64,000 nt of DNA from Candidatus Eremiobacterota bacterium (GTDB taxonomy: Bacteria; Vulcanimicrobiota; Vulcanimicrobiia; Vulcanimicrobiales; Vulcanimicrobiaceae), in contig JAFAKB010000086.1 of NCBI GenBank assembly GCA_019235885.1, forward strand, positions 17,549-81,548, in the 5' to 3' direction. Made by a program: the position numbers and the translations under genes. This document shows, one piece after another, positions 51,078-60,035 of the stretch (position 1 is its first letter; the number at the start of each line of letters is the position of its first letter). The notes beneath the pieces were generated by a model. That model did no database searches and was not told the origin of the DNA. It saw only the letters and a program-made list of their open reading frames with translations.

Positions 51078-51889
51078 GGCCGGTACGGCGCAGTTCGGTC
51101 GGCCGTCAATACGACTATCGGAACGACGGGGTGCGCGCGGTCGCGAAGCCGCGCGCGTATCAACCGCGCGTCGGTGGGCCGCCGCTGCTCTTCGCGACCG
51201 ACGTCCGCATGACGATCCTGGTCACGCTGGCGCTCGCGCGGGGGCCGTTGCGGCAGAAGAACCTCTGGAAGCACCTCGGCAAGTTGGCGAAGACGGCGCT
51301 CTATCCGCTGGTCGAGCGCGGACTGGTGGCGATGTGGCGGCTCGGACCGAGCAACGTCTACGTCGCGCTCGACCCATGCCATCCCGCCGCGCAACCGCTG
51401 CGCCGGTTCTTGCTGCGCGTCGCGGAGCTCTATCCGGGTTTTGTGACGCCGACGTACGGTGTCGACGACCGCGACGGTGGCGATCCTCCCCTCCGCCCGC
51501 GTCGTCGCCGCGATGTGCGATATACATTCGGCGACCCGATTCGCACGATGGTGCTGCTCCTCGTGCACCTGCGTGGCGAACTGGTCGGCGTCGACGCGGA
51601 GCGCATCGTGCCATACCTCGAGCGCTGCTCGGTGCGCGACGTGTTGTGGATGTACCGTGCGTTCGGGCTGCTTGAGAGCCGCTACGTGGTACAGAACCGG
51701 AGGCACGCCAACGGATTTCGCTTCGACGAGCGGCATCCGTTGGTGCCCTACGTGCAAGAGGTCCTCGCGGCGCTTGACCACGCGATGCCGCAGTGGCGGG
51801 TGCGGGAGCGACGCCAGCGGACTGAGGCTATTCCGAAACGGTCGGACCCGCGCCGGGGCCGGCGGAAATCCGGGCAGTGGAAGTGGTGA
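51074..51889 (+). CDS. winged-helix protein coupled to the transposase
   Basis: 271 residues. Two winged-helix-like blocks: ILVTLALARGPLRQKNLWKH, then LGKLAKTALYPLVERGLVAM (about 48-95), and TMVLLLVHLRGELVGVDAER, then YLERCSVRDVLWMYRAFGLL (about 160-205), as in ArsR/MarR-type readers. Arg-rich tail. The ATG overlaps the transposase stop, so it is co-translated and probably an accessory DNA-binding protein of the element. Not recognised as a named family. Confidence 0.6.
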   Translation: MRPVRRSSVGRQYDYRNDGVRAVAKPRAYQPRVGGPPLLFATDVRMTILVTLALARGPLRQKNLWKHLGKLAKTALYPLVERGLVAMWRLGPSNVYVALDPCHPAAQPLRRFLLRVAELYPGFVTPTYGVDDRDGGDPPLRPRRRRDVRYTFGDPIRTMVLLLVHLRGELVGVDAERIVPYLERCSVRDVLWMYRAFGLLESRYVVQNRRHANGFRFDERHPLVPYVQEVLAALDHAMPQWRVRERRQRTEAIPKRSDPRRGRRKSGQWKW

Positions 51890-51895
51890 AGTGAA

Positions 51896-52147
51896 TCAGT
51901 TCCAGTGCCAGTTGCTGGTGTCGAAGCCTAGGTCGCTCAATGCCAAAATAGCGTCGCGACCCAGTAGCGGAACAAACCCTGCAGTTGCGGACGGATTGAA
52001 GATGACGCTGCTCCTTATTGACCAGCCTTCGATTTCGATGTCGAGCCCGCTCTCGAAGGGCCAAGGACAGTTGTACCAGATGCGGTGCGGTACGTCACGC
52101 TTGATTTTGGTTTCCGACCAAGTGCGCTGATTGGCAAGAGAGTGCGG
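51896..52147 (-). pseudogene. 5'-truncated retropepsin-like protein fragment
   Basis: An open frame without a start codon encodes about 83 residues ending in GFVPLLGRDAILALSDLGFD, then TSNWHWN and stop; the LLGRD...F segment is typical of the C-terminus of retroviral-type aspartyl proteases of bacteria. Its N-terminal half, with the catalytic D-T/S-G, is missing. It lies immediately beside the transposase cassette, which may have caused the loss. Confidence 0.45.
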
Positions 52148-52174
52148 TCAGCGCGTCTGACCCACGGCGCGGGA

Positions 52175-52723
52175 TCAGAAATCGGGCGCCCCGACAAGAG
52201 GGCGAGCGTCGCTGGGCGACAGCGCGGCGGCTAACTGCATATTTTGGCTCAGCAGGCGTTGTCTCTCCGAATCTGACTGCGCCTTGCCGGCCGAGATCGC
52301 CATAATGCCAAAATAGCCTCCGGTCATTGTTCCAACAAACGTTGTGATTGTTCCGAGCAATGCCACAACGTCCACTGTCGTTTTGTTGGTATTAACGAAC
52401 ACCAGCAAAATTATCAGAGAAACGAGCATGGCAGCGAGTCCAGATATTCCTAGCGCGTAACCCCTTTTTAAGTATTCGCGCTGTATTTCCGTTGAATTCT
52501 TATCGCGCTGCAGTTCGATTTCAGCATACAGCTTCACATATGCTTCCTGCGCCTGCCTTCTCTCAAGGTTTCGCTCTTCCCATGATGTTTTATAGCGTTC
52601 AAGATCAGCGTCCCGTTCCTCGTCTTTCGAGTCGGGCGCTGGGGGTGTTGGCGCTGGCAGATGATATCGCTCGTCTACCGTGTCGTCCCCGGGTTGGTTA
52701 GAGGCAGAGTCACCGTCGTCCAT
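52175..52723 (-). CDS. hypothetical membrane protein with coiled-coil head
   Basis: 182 residues from the ATG. Acidic, Pro-rich N-terminus, a charged helical stretch (EERNLERRQAQEAYVKLYAE) likely to form a coiled coil, two hydrophobic helices (ISGLAAMLVSLIILLVFVNT and VVALLGTITTFVGTMTGGYF) and a short tail. Base composition is lower in G+C than neighbours, consistent with transfer. Function unknown. Confidence 0.6.
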   Translation of the reverse strand: MDDGDSASNQPGDDTVDERYHLPAPTPPAPDSKDEERDADLERYKTSWEERNLERRQAQEAYVKLYAEIELQRDKNSTEIQREYLKRGYALGISGLAAMLVSLIILLVFVNTNKTTVDVVALLGTITTFVGTMTGGYFGIMAISAGKAQSDSERQRLLSQNMQLAAALSPSDARPLVGAPDF

Positions 52724-52916
52724 TTCGCCCCACTTTCCGTTCAAATTGGCAAACGCTGCTATCTGTGGACGAACCGCTCCTTCGACGTGCGTCTGTCGTC
52801 GTCAGTTCCGTCCTTGGCCATGCAATTTTTCGGGAGACAGCGTCTTCTTGCCCTTGGGTTTCCGTGGAGTCCTGTGGTGCGGGCGATTTGGTCCAGAAAG
52901 TCCGCCCCGGAAACGA

Positions 52917-52950
52917 ACAGGTCCAGAAAGTTTGCACTTTCTGGACCTGT
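52917..52950 (-). terminator. terminator of tRNA-fMet
   Basis: Perfect 15-bp stem (52917-52931 with 52936-52950), 4-base loop, then TTCGTTTCC on the minus strand. It begins six bases after the tRNA 3' end. Confidence 0.8.
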
Positions 52951-52955
52951 ACAGG

Positions 52956-52964
<9 letters not shown>
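52944..52964. repeat. tRNA-fMet 3'-end repeat, right copy
   Basis: GACCTGTACAGGTTGCGGGG and one more G; partner of 48587-48608. It covers the last nine tRNA bases plus flank and terminator arm. Confidence 0.4.
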
Positions 52965-53029
<65 letters not shown>

Positions 53030-53072
53030 ATGGCGACGGTTACTATAACACCGGCGTCGAACGAACGTCAAG

Positions 53073-54107
53073 GTGCCCGGTCTCAATCTCGCCGCGCTGC
53101 CGAAAGTCCAGCTCCACTGCCACCTCGAAGGGACCGTGCGCGCCGAGACCTTTCGCGCGCTCGCGGCCAAGTACGGCGTTGACCTGGGCGAGCGAGCCGA
53201 TCCGGCGCGCACGTACGCGCTCGACCCGCTGCGGCCGTTTCAAGACTTCCTGCTGCTCTTCGCCAAGGTCGCGGAGACGCTGCGCGCGCCCGCGGACTTC
53301 GCGCGGATCGCGCGCGACTACGCGCTCGACGCCGCGGCGCAGGGCGTAGTCTACGCCGAAATCTTCATCTCGCCGTCTGTCTGGACGTTCTTTCACCACG
53401 ACCTCGACGTGCGGGCCGCCGTGGCCGCGATTCGCGAGGCGCTCGACGAGACCGGGCGCCTGCTCGGCCTTGAGGTGGCGCTGATCGCCGATCTCACCCG
53501 CAACTTCGGCCCGGAGCGCGCCGAGCAGTCCGCCCGGGATGCGGTCGCGCTGCGCGACCTGGGCGTGATCGGGATCGGCCTCGGCGGGGACGAGCCGCGC
53601 TTCCCGCCGGAGCTCTACGAGCGCGCCTACGCGATCGCGCGCGACGGCGGGCTGCATTGCGTCGCCCACGCCGGCGAGGCGGCCGGGCCGGCGAGCGTCC
53701 GGGCGGCGGTCGAGGTGCTGGGCGCCGAGCGGATCGGGCACGGCGTGCGCGCTGTCGAGGACCCGGCCGTCGTGGAGCTGCTGGCGGAGCGGCGGATCCC
53801 GCTCGAAATCTGCCCGACTTCTAACGCGCTGACCCAGGCCGCGCCGAAGGACGACACCCATCCGCTCGGCGCGCTGGACGCGGCCGGCTGCGTGGTGACG
53901 ATCGACGCCGACGATCCGGCGCTGTTCGGGACGTCGCTGCTCGACGAGTACCGCTTCGTCGCCGAGACGTTCGGCGAGGACGCGCTGGTGCGGTTCGCCC
54001 GCAACGCGATCGGCGCGTCGTTCGCGCCGCCGGCAACGAAGGCGCGGCTGCACGCGGCGTTCGAGCGCTGGTCCCGGAACTCGGCGCCCGCGGGTCGAAT
54101 GATCTGA
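53073..54107 (+). CDS. adenosine deaminase / aminofutalosine deaminase family
   Basis: 344 residues, TIM-barrel metal deaminase. Metal and substrate motifs: LPKVQLHCHLEGTVRAETF near the start, HAGEAAGP about 205, AERIGHGVRAVEDP about 225, PLEICPTSNALTQ, DADDPALFGTSLLDEY. Deaminates adenosine or a related purine nucleoside. The family also includes 6-aminodeoxyfutalosine deaminase (menaquinone synthesis); without the rest of a futalosine pathway I cannot choose. GTG start 43 bases beyond the tRNA gene (divergent). Confidence 0.88.
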   Translation: MPGLNLAALPKVQLHCHLEGTVRAETFRALAAKYGVDLGERADPARTYALDPLRPFQDFLLLFAKVAETLRAPADFARIARDYALDAAAQGVVYAEIFISPSVWTFFHHDLDVRAAVAAIREALDETGRLLGLEVALIADLTRNFGPERAEQSARDAVALRDLGVIGIGLGGDEPRFPPELYERAYAIARDGGLHCVAHAGEAAGPASVRAAVEVLGAERIGHGVRAVEDPAVVELLAERRIPLEICPTSNALTQAAPKDDTHPLGALDAAGCVVTIDADDPALFGTSLLDEYRFVAETFGEDALVRFARNAIGASFAPPATKARLHAAFERWSRNSAPAGRMI

Positions 54108-54111
54108 GGCG

Positions 54112-54801
54112 ATGCCCGGTCACACCCATTTCGACGAGTCGACCGAGGAGTATCTCGAGGCGGTCTACCGGCTGGAGCGCGAGGGCCCCGGCGTGACGAC
54201 CTCCGGCCTCGCGGCCGACCTCGGCGTCGCGCCGGCCTCGGTCTCCGGGATGCTCAAAAAGCTCACCGCCGACGGCTACCTGACGTACGAGGCGCGCGGG
54301 ACGGCGAAGCTCACCGAGAAAGGGCTGCGCGTCGCGGTGCGGGTGATCCGCCGCAACCGGCTGGCCGAAGTGTTTTTGCAAGACGTGCTCGGGATGCCGT
54401 GGGACGAAGTCCACGCCGAAGCGTGCCGCCTCGAGCACGCGATCTCCGAGCGCGTCGAGGAACGGCTGGTCGCGATCCTGGGCGATCCGAAAGTCTGCCC
54501 GCACGGACACCCGATCCCGCGCGCCGATCTGAGCGAGCCGGAGCGCGCCGTGACGTACCTCTCCGACGCGCAGCCCGGGACGAGCGTGCGCGTCGTCGAG
54601 GTCGTCGAGGACGTGCCGGAGACGCTGCGCTATCTCGACCGGATCGGACTGCGTCCCGGCGCGAGCGTCGACGTCGTCGAGCGCGGCCCGCTGGGCGGGC
54701 CGATCACGATCGAAGCGGCGAACGGGCGCACCGCGATCTCGATCGAGCTCGCGCGGCTGATCGCGATCGCTCCGGAGGCGAGCCCGGCGCTCAGCGCGTG
54801 A
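54112..54801 (+). CDS. DtxR/MntR-family metal-dependent repressor
   Basis: 229 residues. N-terminal winged helix (STEEYLEAVYRLEREGPGVT; LAADLGVAPASVSGMLKKL), dimerisation and metal domain (LAEVFLQDVLGMPWDEVHAE; CRLEHAISERVEERL; CPHGHPIP) with Glu/His/Cys ligands, and C-terminal FeoA/SH3-like domain about 150-225. Iron- or manganese-responsive repressor. ATG four bases after the deaminase; its stop overlaps the rhomboid start. Length and domains match IdeR/DtxR rather than short MntR. Confidence 0.9.
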   Translation: MPGHTHFDESTEEYLEAVYRLEREGPGVTTSGLAADLGVAPASVSGMLKKLTADGYLTYEARGTAKLTEKGLRVAVRVIRRNRLAEVFLQDVLGMPWDEVHAEACRLEHAISERVEERLVAILGDPKVCPHGHPIPRADLSEPERAVTYLSDAQPGTSVRVVEVVEDVPETLRYLDRIGLRPGASVDVVERGPLGGPITIEAANGRTAISIELARLIAIAPEASPALSA

Positions 54802-55472
54802 GCCTCACCAACGTTCTCGTCGCGGTCAACGTCGTCGCGTTCGTATGGGAGCTCGCGACGGGCGGGCCCAACGTCGACCACGGCTACCTGTACGGACCCG
54901 CCGTCGTGCAGGGCGGCGAGTGGTGGCGGATCGTCACCGCCGCGTTCCTGCACGGCTCGATCGTGCACGTCGGTTTGAACATGCTCGCGCTCTACCAAGT
55001 CGGCAACGTCGTCGAAGTCCTGTTCGGAAAGTTCCGCTTTCTGCTGCTCTACGCGCTGGCGATCGCCGGGTCGGGTTTCGCCGTGCTGTACTTCAGCTAC
55101 AACCAGTACACGCTCGGCGCGAGCGGCGCGATCTTCGGACTGTTCGGCGCGCTCGTCGCGGCCGGGCTGCGCATGGGCGCGCGCGGGCGCGCGCTGGTCG
55201 GTCAGGTGATCCCCGTGATCCTGATCAATCTGGTGTTCACGTTCTCGATCCCGAACATCTCCGCCGCCGCGCACGTCGGCGGCTTGATCACCGGTTTTCT
55301 CGCCGGGCTGCTGCTGTTTCGCGCGCCGCGCGCGCCGCGGTACGCCTACGCCTACGCCGGCGCGCCGGACGAGAGCGCCCGCGAGGTCGAGACGATCGAG
55401 CAGCCGCCCGCGGCGGCGCCTCACGAAGCGGAAGACGCCCCGCCGCTCGAGCTGCGCGACCCGCGCGAATGA
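54798..55472 (+). CDS. rhomboid-family intramembrane serine protease
   Basis: 224 residues, six membrane helices. GGEWWRIVTAAFLHGSIVHV, then GLNMLALYQVGNVVE (H-x-x-x-N motif), catalytic Ser in YTLGASGAIFGLFGALVA and His in SAAAHVGGLITGFLAGLLL. Cleaves membrane proteins within the bilayer. C-terminal soluble tail is Glu/Pro-rich. GTG start overlaps the DtxR stop and its own stop overlaps the helicase ATG, so three to four genes are translationally linked. Confidence 0.88.
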   Translation: MSLTNVLVAVNVVAFVWELATGGPNVDHGYLYGPAVVQGGEWWRIVTAAFLHGSIVHVGLNMLALYQVGNVVEVLFGKFRFLLLYALAIAGSGFAVLYFSYNQYTLGASGAIFGLFGALVAAGLRMGARGRALVGQVIPVILINLVFTFSIPNISAAAHVGGLITGFLAGLLLFRAPRAPRYAYAYAGAPDESAREVETIEQPPAAAPHEAEDAPPLELRDPRE

Positions 55473-57421
55473 AGCTGGTCGACGACGCGTTCGCGCCGGA
55501 CGGGCCGATCGCGCGCGCGCTGCCGGGGTTCGAGCTGCGCGACGGGCAAGTCCGGATGGCGCGGCTGATCGAGCGCGGTTTCCTGGAGAACGTGCACACG
55601 ATCGTCGAGGCGGGGACCGGTGTCGGGAAATCGCTTGCATATCTCGTGCCGGCGCTGCGCGCGGGCGCGCGCGTCGTCGTCTCCACCGGGACGATCGCAT
55701 TGCAGGAGCAGCTCGTCCGCAAGGACATCCCGCTGGTCACGCAAGCGCTCGGCATCGAGGCGCGCGTGGTGCTGCTCAAAGGCCGCAACCACTACTTGTG
55801 CAAGGCGAAGTTCGAGAAGGAGAGCGGCGCGCGCCTGATCGCGCCCTCGCTTGCGCTCGAGCGCTTGTGGGACTGGGCGGAGCGAACGGAGACCGGCGAC
55901 CGCGCCGAGCTCGACTTCACCCCGCGTGCCGAAGACTGGGAGACGCTCGACGCCGACGCCGACGACTGCGTGGGCGAGTACTGCAACCGTTTTGCCGACT
56001 GTTTCTTCTTCGCGCGGCGTGACGCGGCGCGCTTCGCCGACGTCGTGGTAGTCAACCACGCGCTGTTCTTCCTCGACCTCGCCAGCGGCGGCGCGCTGCT
56101 CCCCGCGTACGACTTCGTCGTACTCGACGAAGCGCACCAAGCCGAGAAGTACGCCACCGCCGCGCTCACCGCGACGCTTTCGCCGGTCTCGGTGAACCGG
56201 ATGATGCGCAAGCTGCACCGCACGTACGCCGTCCCGGGCGCGCACGACGCCGAGCTCGACGAAGGGATGCGCCGCTTGCAGCAGACGCTCGCGCGCGCTC
56301 CCGGCGAGAAGTACCCGATCGCGGCGAACGAAGGCGTCTTCGAGGTGCTGCCGGTGCTGCGCGAAGCGTTCTACCGGCTCGAGAACTGGCTGCACGGCAA
56401 CTGGAAGGACGGCCTGCGCAAGCCGATCGACAACGAGTCGGAAGCCGAGCGCCGGCGCGATCTCGCGCTGCGCGCCGTCGCCGCGCACGTCGCGACGGTC
56501 GACCGGATCGAGAGCGCGGCGCAGCAGGCGCTCAACGGCGCCGTCCCGGCCGACGAGATCGACGCGGTCGCCTGGGTCGAGCGCGGCGAGAGCGGCGAGC
56601 GCTACGAGGTCAACGCGGCGCCGTTCTCGGTCGCCGGCTTCCTGCGCGCGACGCTGTTCGCGCGCACGCGCAGCGTCGTGCTCACGAGCGCGACGATCTC
56701 CGCGCCGCTGGGCGGCGGGCTGGACGATCCGTTCGCGTTCTTGAAGTCCTCGCTCGGGGTCGACGAGGCGCAGCAGCTCGTCGCGCCCTCGCCGTTCGAC
56801 TACGCCAAGCAGGCGCGGCTGTACGTCGCGCCGCCGCAGTTCAACCCCAAAGCGGTCGACTTCGCGCGCCGCGCGGCGCCGCTGATCGAGGAGATCCTCG
56901 ACCGCAGCGGCGGCCGCGCGTTCGTGCTGTTCACCTCGTATGCGCGCTTGCGCGAGGTGTACGGCTTGCTGCGCGAGCGGATCCCGTTCCCGGTGAAAGT
57001 GCAGGGCGATCTGCCGCGCTCCGCGCTGCTCGAATGGTTTCGCGCGACGCGGCGAGCGGTGCTGTTCGCGACCGGAACGTTCTGGGAAGGGATCGACGTC
57101 GTCGGCGACGCGCTCTCGTGCGTGGTGATCGACCGGCTGCCGTTCCCGTCGCCCTCGGAGCCGCTGGTCGCCGCGCGGATCGCCGCGCTCGAGGCGAACG
57201 GGCGCTCGGGTTTCGAGCACTACATGATCCCCAGCGCGATCGTGCGGCTGAAACAGGGCTTCGGGCGGCTGATCCGCTCGACCACCGATCGCGGCGTCGT
57301 CGCACTGCTCGACGGCCGCGCGACCGCGATGCGCTACGGCGCGACGATCGTCGACGCGCTCCCGCCCGCGACGCGGATCACCGATCTGGCCGCGCTCGAC
57401 GAGGTGTTTCGCCGGGCGTGA
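55469..57421 (+). CDS. dinG: DinG/XPD-type ATP-dependent helicase
   Basis: 650 residues, superfamily 2. Q/I region LRDGQVRMARLIERG, Walker A EAGTGVGKSLAYLVPAL, Ia VVVSTGTIALQEQL, Fe-S cysteines about CKAKFEKES and DDCVGEYCNRFADC, motif II VVLDEAHQAEKY, III VVLTSATIS, IV-VI FVLFTSYARLREVY, GTFWEGIDVVGD, RLKQGFGRLIRS. 5'-3' DNA helicase acting on R-loops, G4 or damaged DNA. ATG overlaps the rhomboid stop. Lacks an N-terminal exonuclease domain, so DinG of Escherichia type or YoaA rather than Firmicute DinG. Confidence 0.88.
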   Translation: MKLVDDAFAPDGPIARALPGFELRDGQVRMARLIERGFLENVHTIVEAGTGVGKSLAYLVPALRAGARVVVSTGTIALQEQLVRKDIPLVTQALGIEARVVLLKGRNHYLCKAKFEKESGARLIAPSLALERLWDWAERTETGDRAELDFTPRAEDWETLDADADDCVGEYCNRFADCFFFARRDAARFADVVVVNHALFFLDLASGGALLPAYDFVVLDEAHQAEKYATAALTATLSPVSVNRMMRKLHRTYAVPGAHDAELDEGMRRLQQTLARAPGEKYPIAANEGVFEVLPVLREAFYRLENWLHGNWKDGLRKPIDNESEAERRRDLALRAVAAHVATVDRIESAAQQALNGAVPADEIDAVAWVERGESGERYEVNAAPFSVAGFLRATLFARTRSVVLTSATISAPLGGGLDDPFAFLKSSLGVDEAQQLVAPSPFDYAKQARLYVAPPQFNPKAVDFARRAAPLIEEILDRSGGRAFVLFTSYARLREVYGLLRERIPFPVKVQGDLPRSALLEWFRATRRAVLFATGTFWEGIDVVGDALSCVVIDRLPFPSPSEPLVAARIAALEANGRSGFEHYMIPSAIVRLKQGFGRLIRSTTDRGVVALLDGRATAMRYGATIVDALPPATRITDLAALDEVFRRA

Positions 57422-57537
57422 GCGCGCGGGAGCCCAGCCCCGGCTCGTTCGCTCGGCGAGCGAGCGAGTTTCGGCATGCCCAGGCGTGGGAGATACGACC
57501 TGTCGTCTTTGCCGAAATCAAATTGAGGAGCACGCTC

Positions 57538-58395
57538 GTGACGCAGTTGAAACCCGCTCGCGCGCTCTCCGCGCTGGTCGTCCTCGCCGGCTTCACCGCG
57601 GCGACGCTCGCGGTGAACGCGCAAACGCCGCCCGGCCCGCGCGGGGGGCCACCCGGCGGTCCGCCGGGCATGTACGGTGAACGGATGCCGGCCAGCGACG
57701 TCGAGTTCGTGCGCGCGCTGGACGGATCGAACACCGCCGAGCTCGACATGGCGAAGTACGTCGTGAACCGTACCAAGGACCCGGCGGTGCACCAGTTCGC
57801 GCAGCGCATGATCGACGATCACAGCAGCGCCGCCGTCTCGCTCGAAGCCGCGACGCGCGGAACGAACTTGCGCCCGGCCCCGCGCGACGTCTCGACCAAC
57901 GGGATGGGCCGGCGGATGATCTCGGTTCTGCAAGGCGACACCGGCCCGCAGATGGACAGTGACTTCATGCGCATGCAGGTCCCGATGCACCGCCGCGCGC
58001 TCGCGCTGCTGCAGTGGGAGACGCAGAACGGTCAGAACACCGGTCTGAAAACGCTTGCGACGACGCTGACGCCGACCGTGCAGCAACACCTCCAGCTCGC
58101 GCAAACCTATCTCGCCGAGCACAACCTCACGCCGTACACGCCGCCGATGCCGAATCCGGTTCCCGGCCATCCGAATCCGGGCGGTGCGCCCGGGGCCGGC
58201 CCCGGCATTCCGAACAACCCGGCCGCGCCGTCGAACGGCGGCTCGACGTCCGGCAACAACAACGGCACCGGCGGCACGACCGGCAACCCCGTCGTCGCGC
58301 CGACGAACGCGCCGCTCGGTTCCGGCACGCCGGCCCCCGCACCGGGGACGATCAACTCGCCGGCACCGCTCGCCTCGCCGACCGCGCACCCGTAA
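57538..58395 (+). CDS. secreted DUF4142-domain protein with Pro/Gly-rich tail
   Basis: 285 residues. GTG with GAGGAG upstream; signal peptide (LSALVVLAGFTAATLAVNAQ). DUF4142 four-helix region about 50-195: DVEFVRALDGSNTAELDMAK, then QFAQRMIDDHSSAAVSLEAA and RRALALLQWETQNGQN, with the ferritin-like His/Glu arrangement. The tail is low-complexity Pro/Gly/Asn. Envelope-localised; linked in other bacteria to stress or exopolysaccharide but role unproven. Confidence 0.75.
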   Translation: MTQLKPARALSALVVLAGFTAATLAVNAQTPPGPRGGPPGGPPGMYGERMPASDVEFVRALDGSNTAELDMAKYVVNRTKDPAVHQFAQRMIDDHSSAAVSLEAATRGTNLRPAPRDVSTNGMGRRMISVLQGDTGPQMDSDFMRMQVPMHRRALALLQWETQNGQNTGLKTLATTLTPTVQQHLQLAQTYLAEHNLTPYTPPMPNPVPGHPNPGGAPGAGPGIPNNPAAPSNGGSTSGNNNGTGGTTGNPVVAPTNAPLGSGTPAPAPGTINSPAPLASPTAHP

Positions 58396-58533
58396 CCGCG
58401 CGCGAAGCACCAACAAAGGAAGGCGTCCCGCGCGTGGGGCGCCTCTTCGTTATGACGTTCGTCATGCCGCGCGGCTGACGCGCGTGCCTGGCCGGTCCAC
58501 GCGCGCTCTGCGACGATGTGCGCGGAGGACGAC

Positions 58534-59280
58534 ATGGACGAAAACCTGATTCCGGCCCGGTTGCGCGGTGTCACCAAACGGTACGGCCTCGTGAGGGCGC
58601 TGAGCGAGATCGATCTGGCGCTGCAACCCGGCGAGACGCTCGCGCTGCTCGGCCCGAACGGCGCGGGCAAGACCACCGCGATCAGTGCGCTGCTGGGCCT
58701 TATCAAGCCTGACGCCGGCAGCGCGACGCTGTTCGGGCGCTCGCCGCGCGTCGCCGCCAACCGGACGCGGGTTGGCGCGATGCTGCAGGTCTCGGGCGTG
58801 CCCGCGACGCTCACGGTCGCCGAGCACGTTCGCCTGTTCTCGGCGTACTATCCGCATCCGCTCTCGCTCGAAGAGACGCTCGAGGCCGCGGGGCTGCGCG
58901 GCTTGGAAAAACGTTTGTACGGCACGCTGTCAGGCGGGCAGAAGCAGCGCGTCGCGTTCGCGCTGGCGATCTGCGGCGACCCCGACGCGCTCGTTCTCGA
59001 TGAGCCCACCTCCGCACTGGACGTCGAGTCGCGGCTCGCGCTGTGGGCGCGGATTCGGGCGTACGTCGCGCGCGGCCGCAGCGTGTTGCTGACCACGCAC
59101 GACCTCGCCGAAGCCGACGCGCTCGCGGACCGCATCGTCGTGCTCGCCGCCGGTCGCATCGTCGCGGAGGGCAGCGCCGCCGCGATCAAAGCGTGCGCCG
59201 GCGGCCGTGCGGCGCTCTCGCTAGAGGACGCATATCTTGCATTGACGCGGGCGCAGCGCCCCGAGGAGGTTCCGGCATGA
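58534..59280 (+). CDS. ABC transporter ATP-binding protein
   Basis: 248 residues. Walker A LGPNGAGKTTAIS, Q-loop MLQVSG, signature LSGGQKQRVAFALAI, Walker B ALVLDEPTSALD, switch His LLTTHDLAEADAL. ATG 58534 has GGAGG five bases upstream; ATG 58516 is an alternative. Exporter subfamily like YvfR/NatA (drug or lipid-type). The stop overlaps the permease ATG. With the two-component genes after it, it forms a four-gene stress or antibiotic-resistance type operon. Confidence 0.9.
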   Translation: MDENLIPARLRGVTKRYGLVRALSEIDLALQPGETLALLGPNGAGKTTAISALLGLIKPDAGSATLFGRSPRVAANRTRVGAMLQVSGVPATLTVAEHVRLFSAYYPHPLSLEETLEAAGLRGLEKRLYGTLSGGQKQRVAFALAICGDPDALVLDEPTSALDVESRLALWARIRAYVARGRSVLLTTHDLAEADALADRIVVLAAGRIVAEGSAAAIKACAGGRAALSLEDAYLALTRAQRPEEVPA

Positions 59281-60035
59281 TCGCTCACGTCACGCTCGCC
59301 GAGACGCGCGCGGAGCTCACGAAGTACGCCCGGCTCCCCGCCTACCTCCTCCCGACGCTAGCGTTTCCGTGCGGCTTCTACTCGTTCTTCGGCTTGGCGA
59401 TGGGCGGTTCGCAGCCGATCGGCGCGACGACCGCGGCGACGTACTTGCTCGCGACGCTCGGCGCGTTCGGCGTCATCGGCTGCGCGCTGTTCGGCTTCGC
59501 GGTCGGCGTCGCGATCGAGCGCGGACAGGGCTGGCTGCTGGTGAAGCGCGCGAGCCCGATGCCGCTCGCCGCGTACTTCGCCGCGAAGCTGGCGACGACG
59601 ACGACGTTCGCGGCGATCGTCGTGCTGCTGATGTGCGGCCTCGCTTCCGAGTTCGGCGGGGTGCGCCTTCCGCCGGCGACGTGGCTCGCGCTCGGCGCGG
59701 CACTGATCCTCGGCTCGATCCCGTTCGCCGCGCTCGGCTTGGCGCTCGGTTTCATCGCCGGCCCGAACTCGGCGCCGGCGGTCGTGAACGTTATCTACCT
59801 GCCGCTCTCGTTCGCTTCAGGTCTGTGGGTGCCGATCGAAGGGCTGCCGCCGGCGATCGCGCACGTCGCGCCGTTCTTGCCGACGTACCATTTGGGGCAG
59901 CTCGCGCTCGGAACGATCTCTCCCGGTCACGGTTCGGCCGCCGTGCACGTGCTGATCCTGGCGCTCTGGGCGCTGGCCGGCGTAGCTGCGGCAGCGTACG
60001 GAATGAAGCGCGACGAAGGAAGAACGTATGGCTGA
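59277..60035 (+). CDS. ABC-2 type transporter permease
   Basis: 252 residues, six membrane helices typical of ABC-2 proteins (LPTLAFPCGFYSFFGLAMGG; VVNVIYLPLSFASGLWVPIE; the G-L-W-x-P-x-E-x-L-P region before the last helix). Partner of the ATPase before it. The ATG overlaps that stop (ATGA), and its own end overlaps the kinase start by eight bases. Similar operons (YvfS, DesT-like) sense membrane state or export peptides. Confidence 0.85.
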   Translation: MIAHVTLAETRAELTKYARLPAYLLPTLAFPCGFYSFFGLAMGGSQPIGATTAATYLLATLGAFGVIGCALFGFAVGVAIERGQGWLLVKRASPMPLAAYFAAKLATTTTFAAIVVLLMCGLASEFGGVRLPPATWLALGAALILGSIPFAALGLALGFIAGPNSAPAVVNVIYLPLSFASGLWVPIEGLPPAIAHVAPFLPTYHLGQLALGTISPGHGSAAVHVLILALWALAGVAAAAYGMKRDEGRTYG

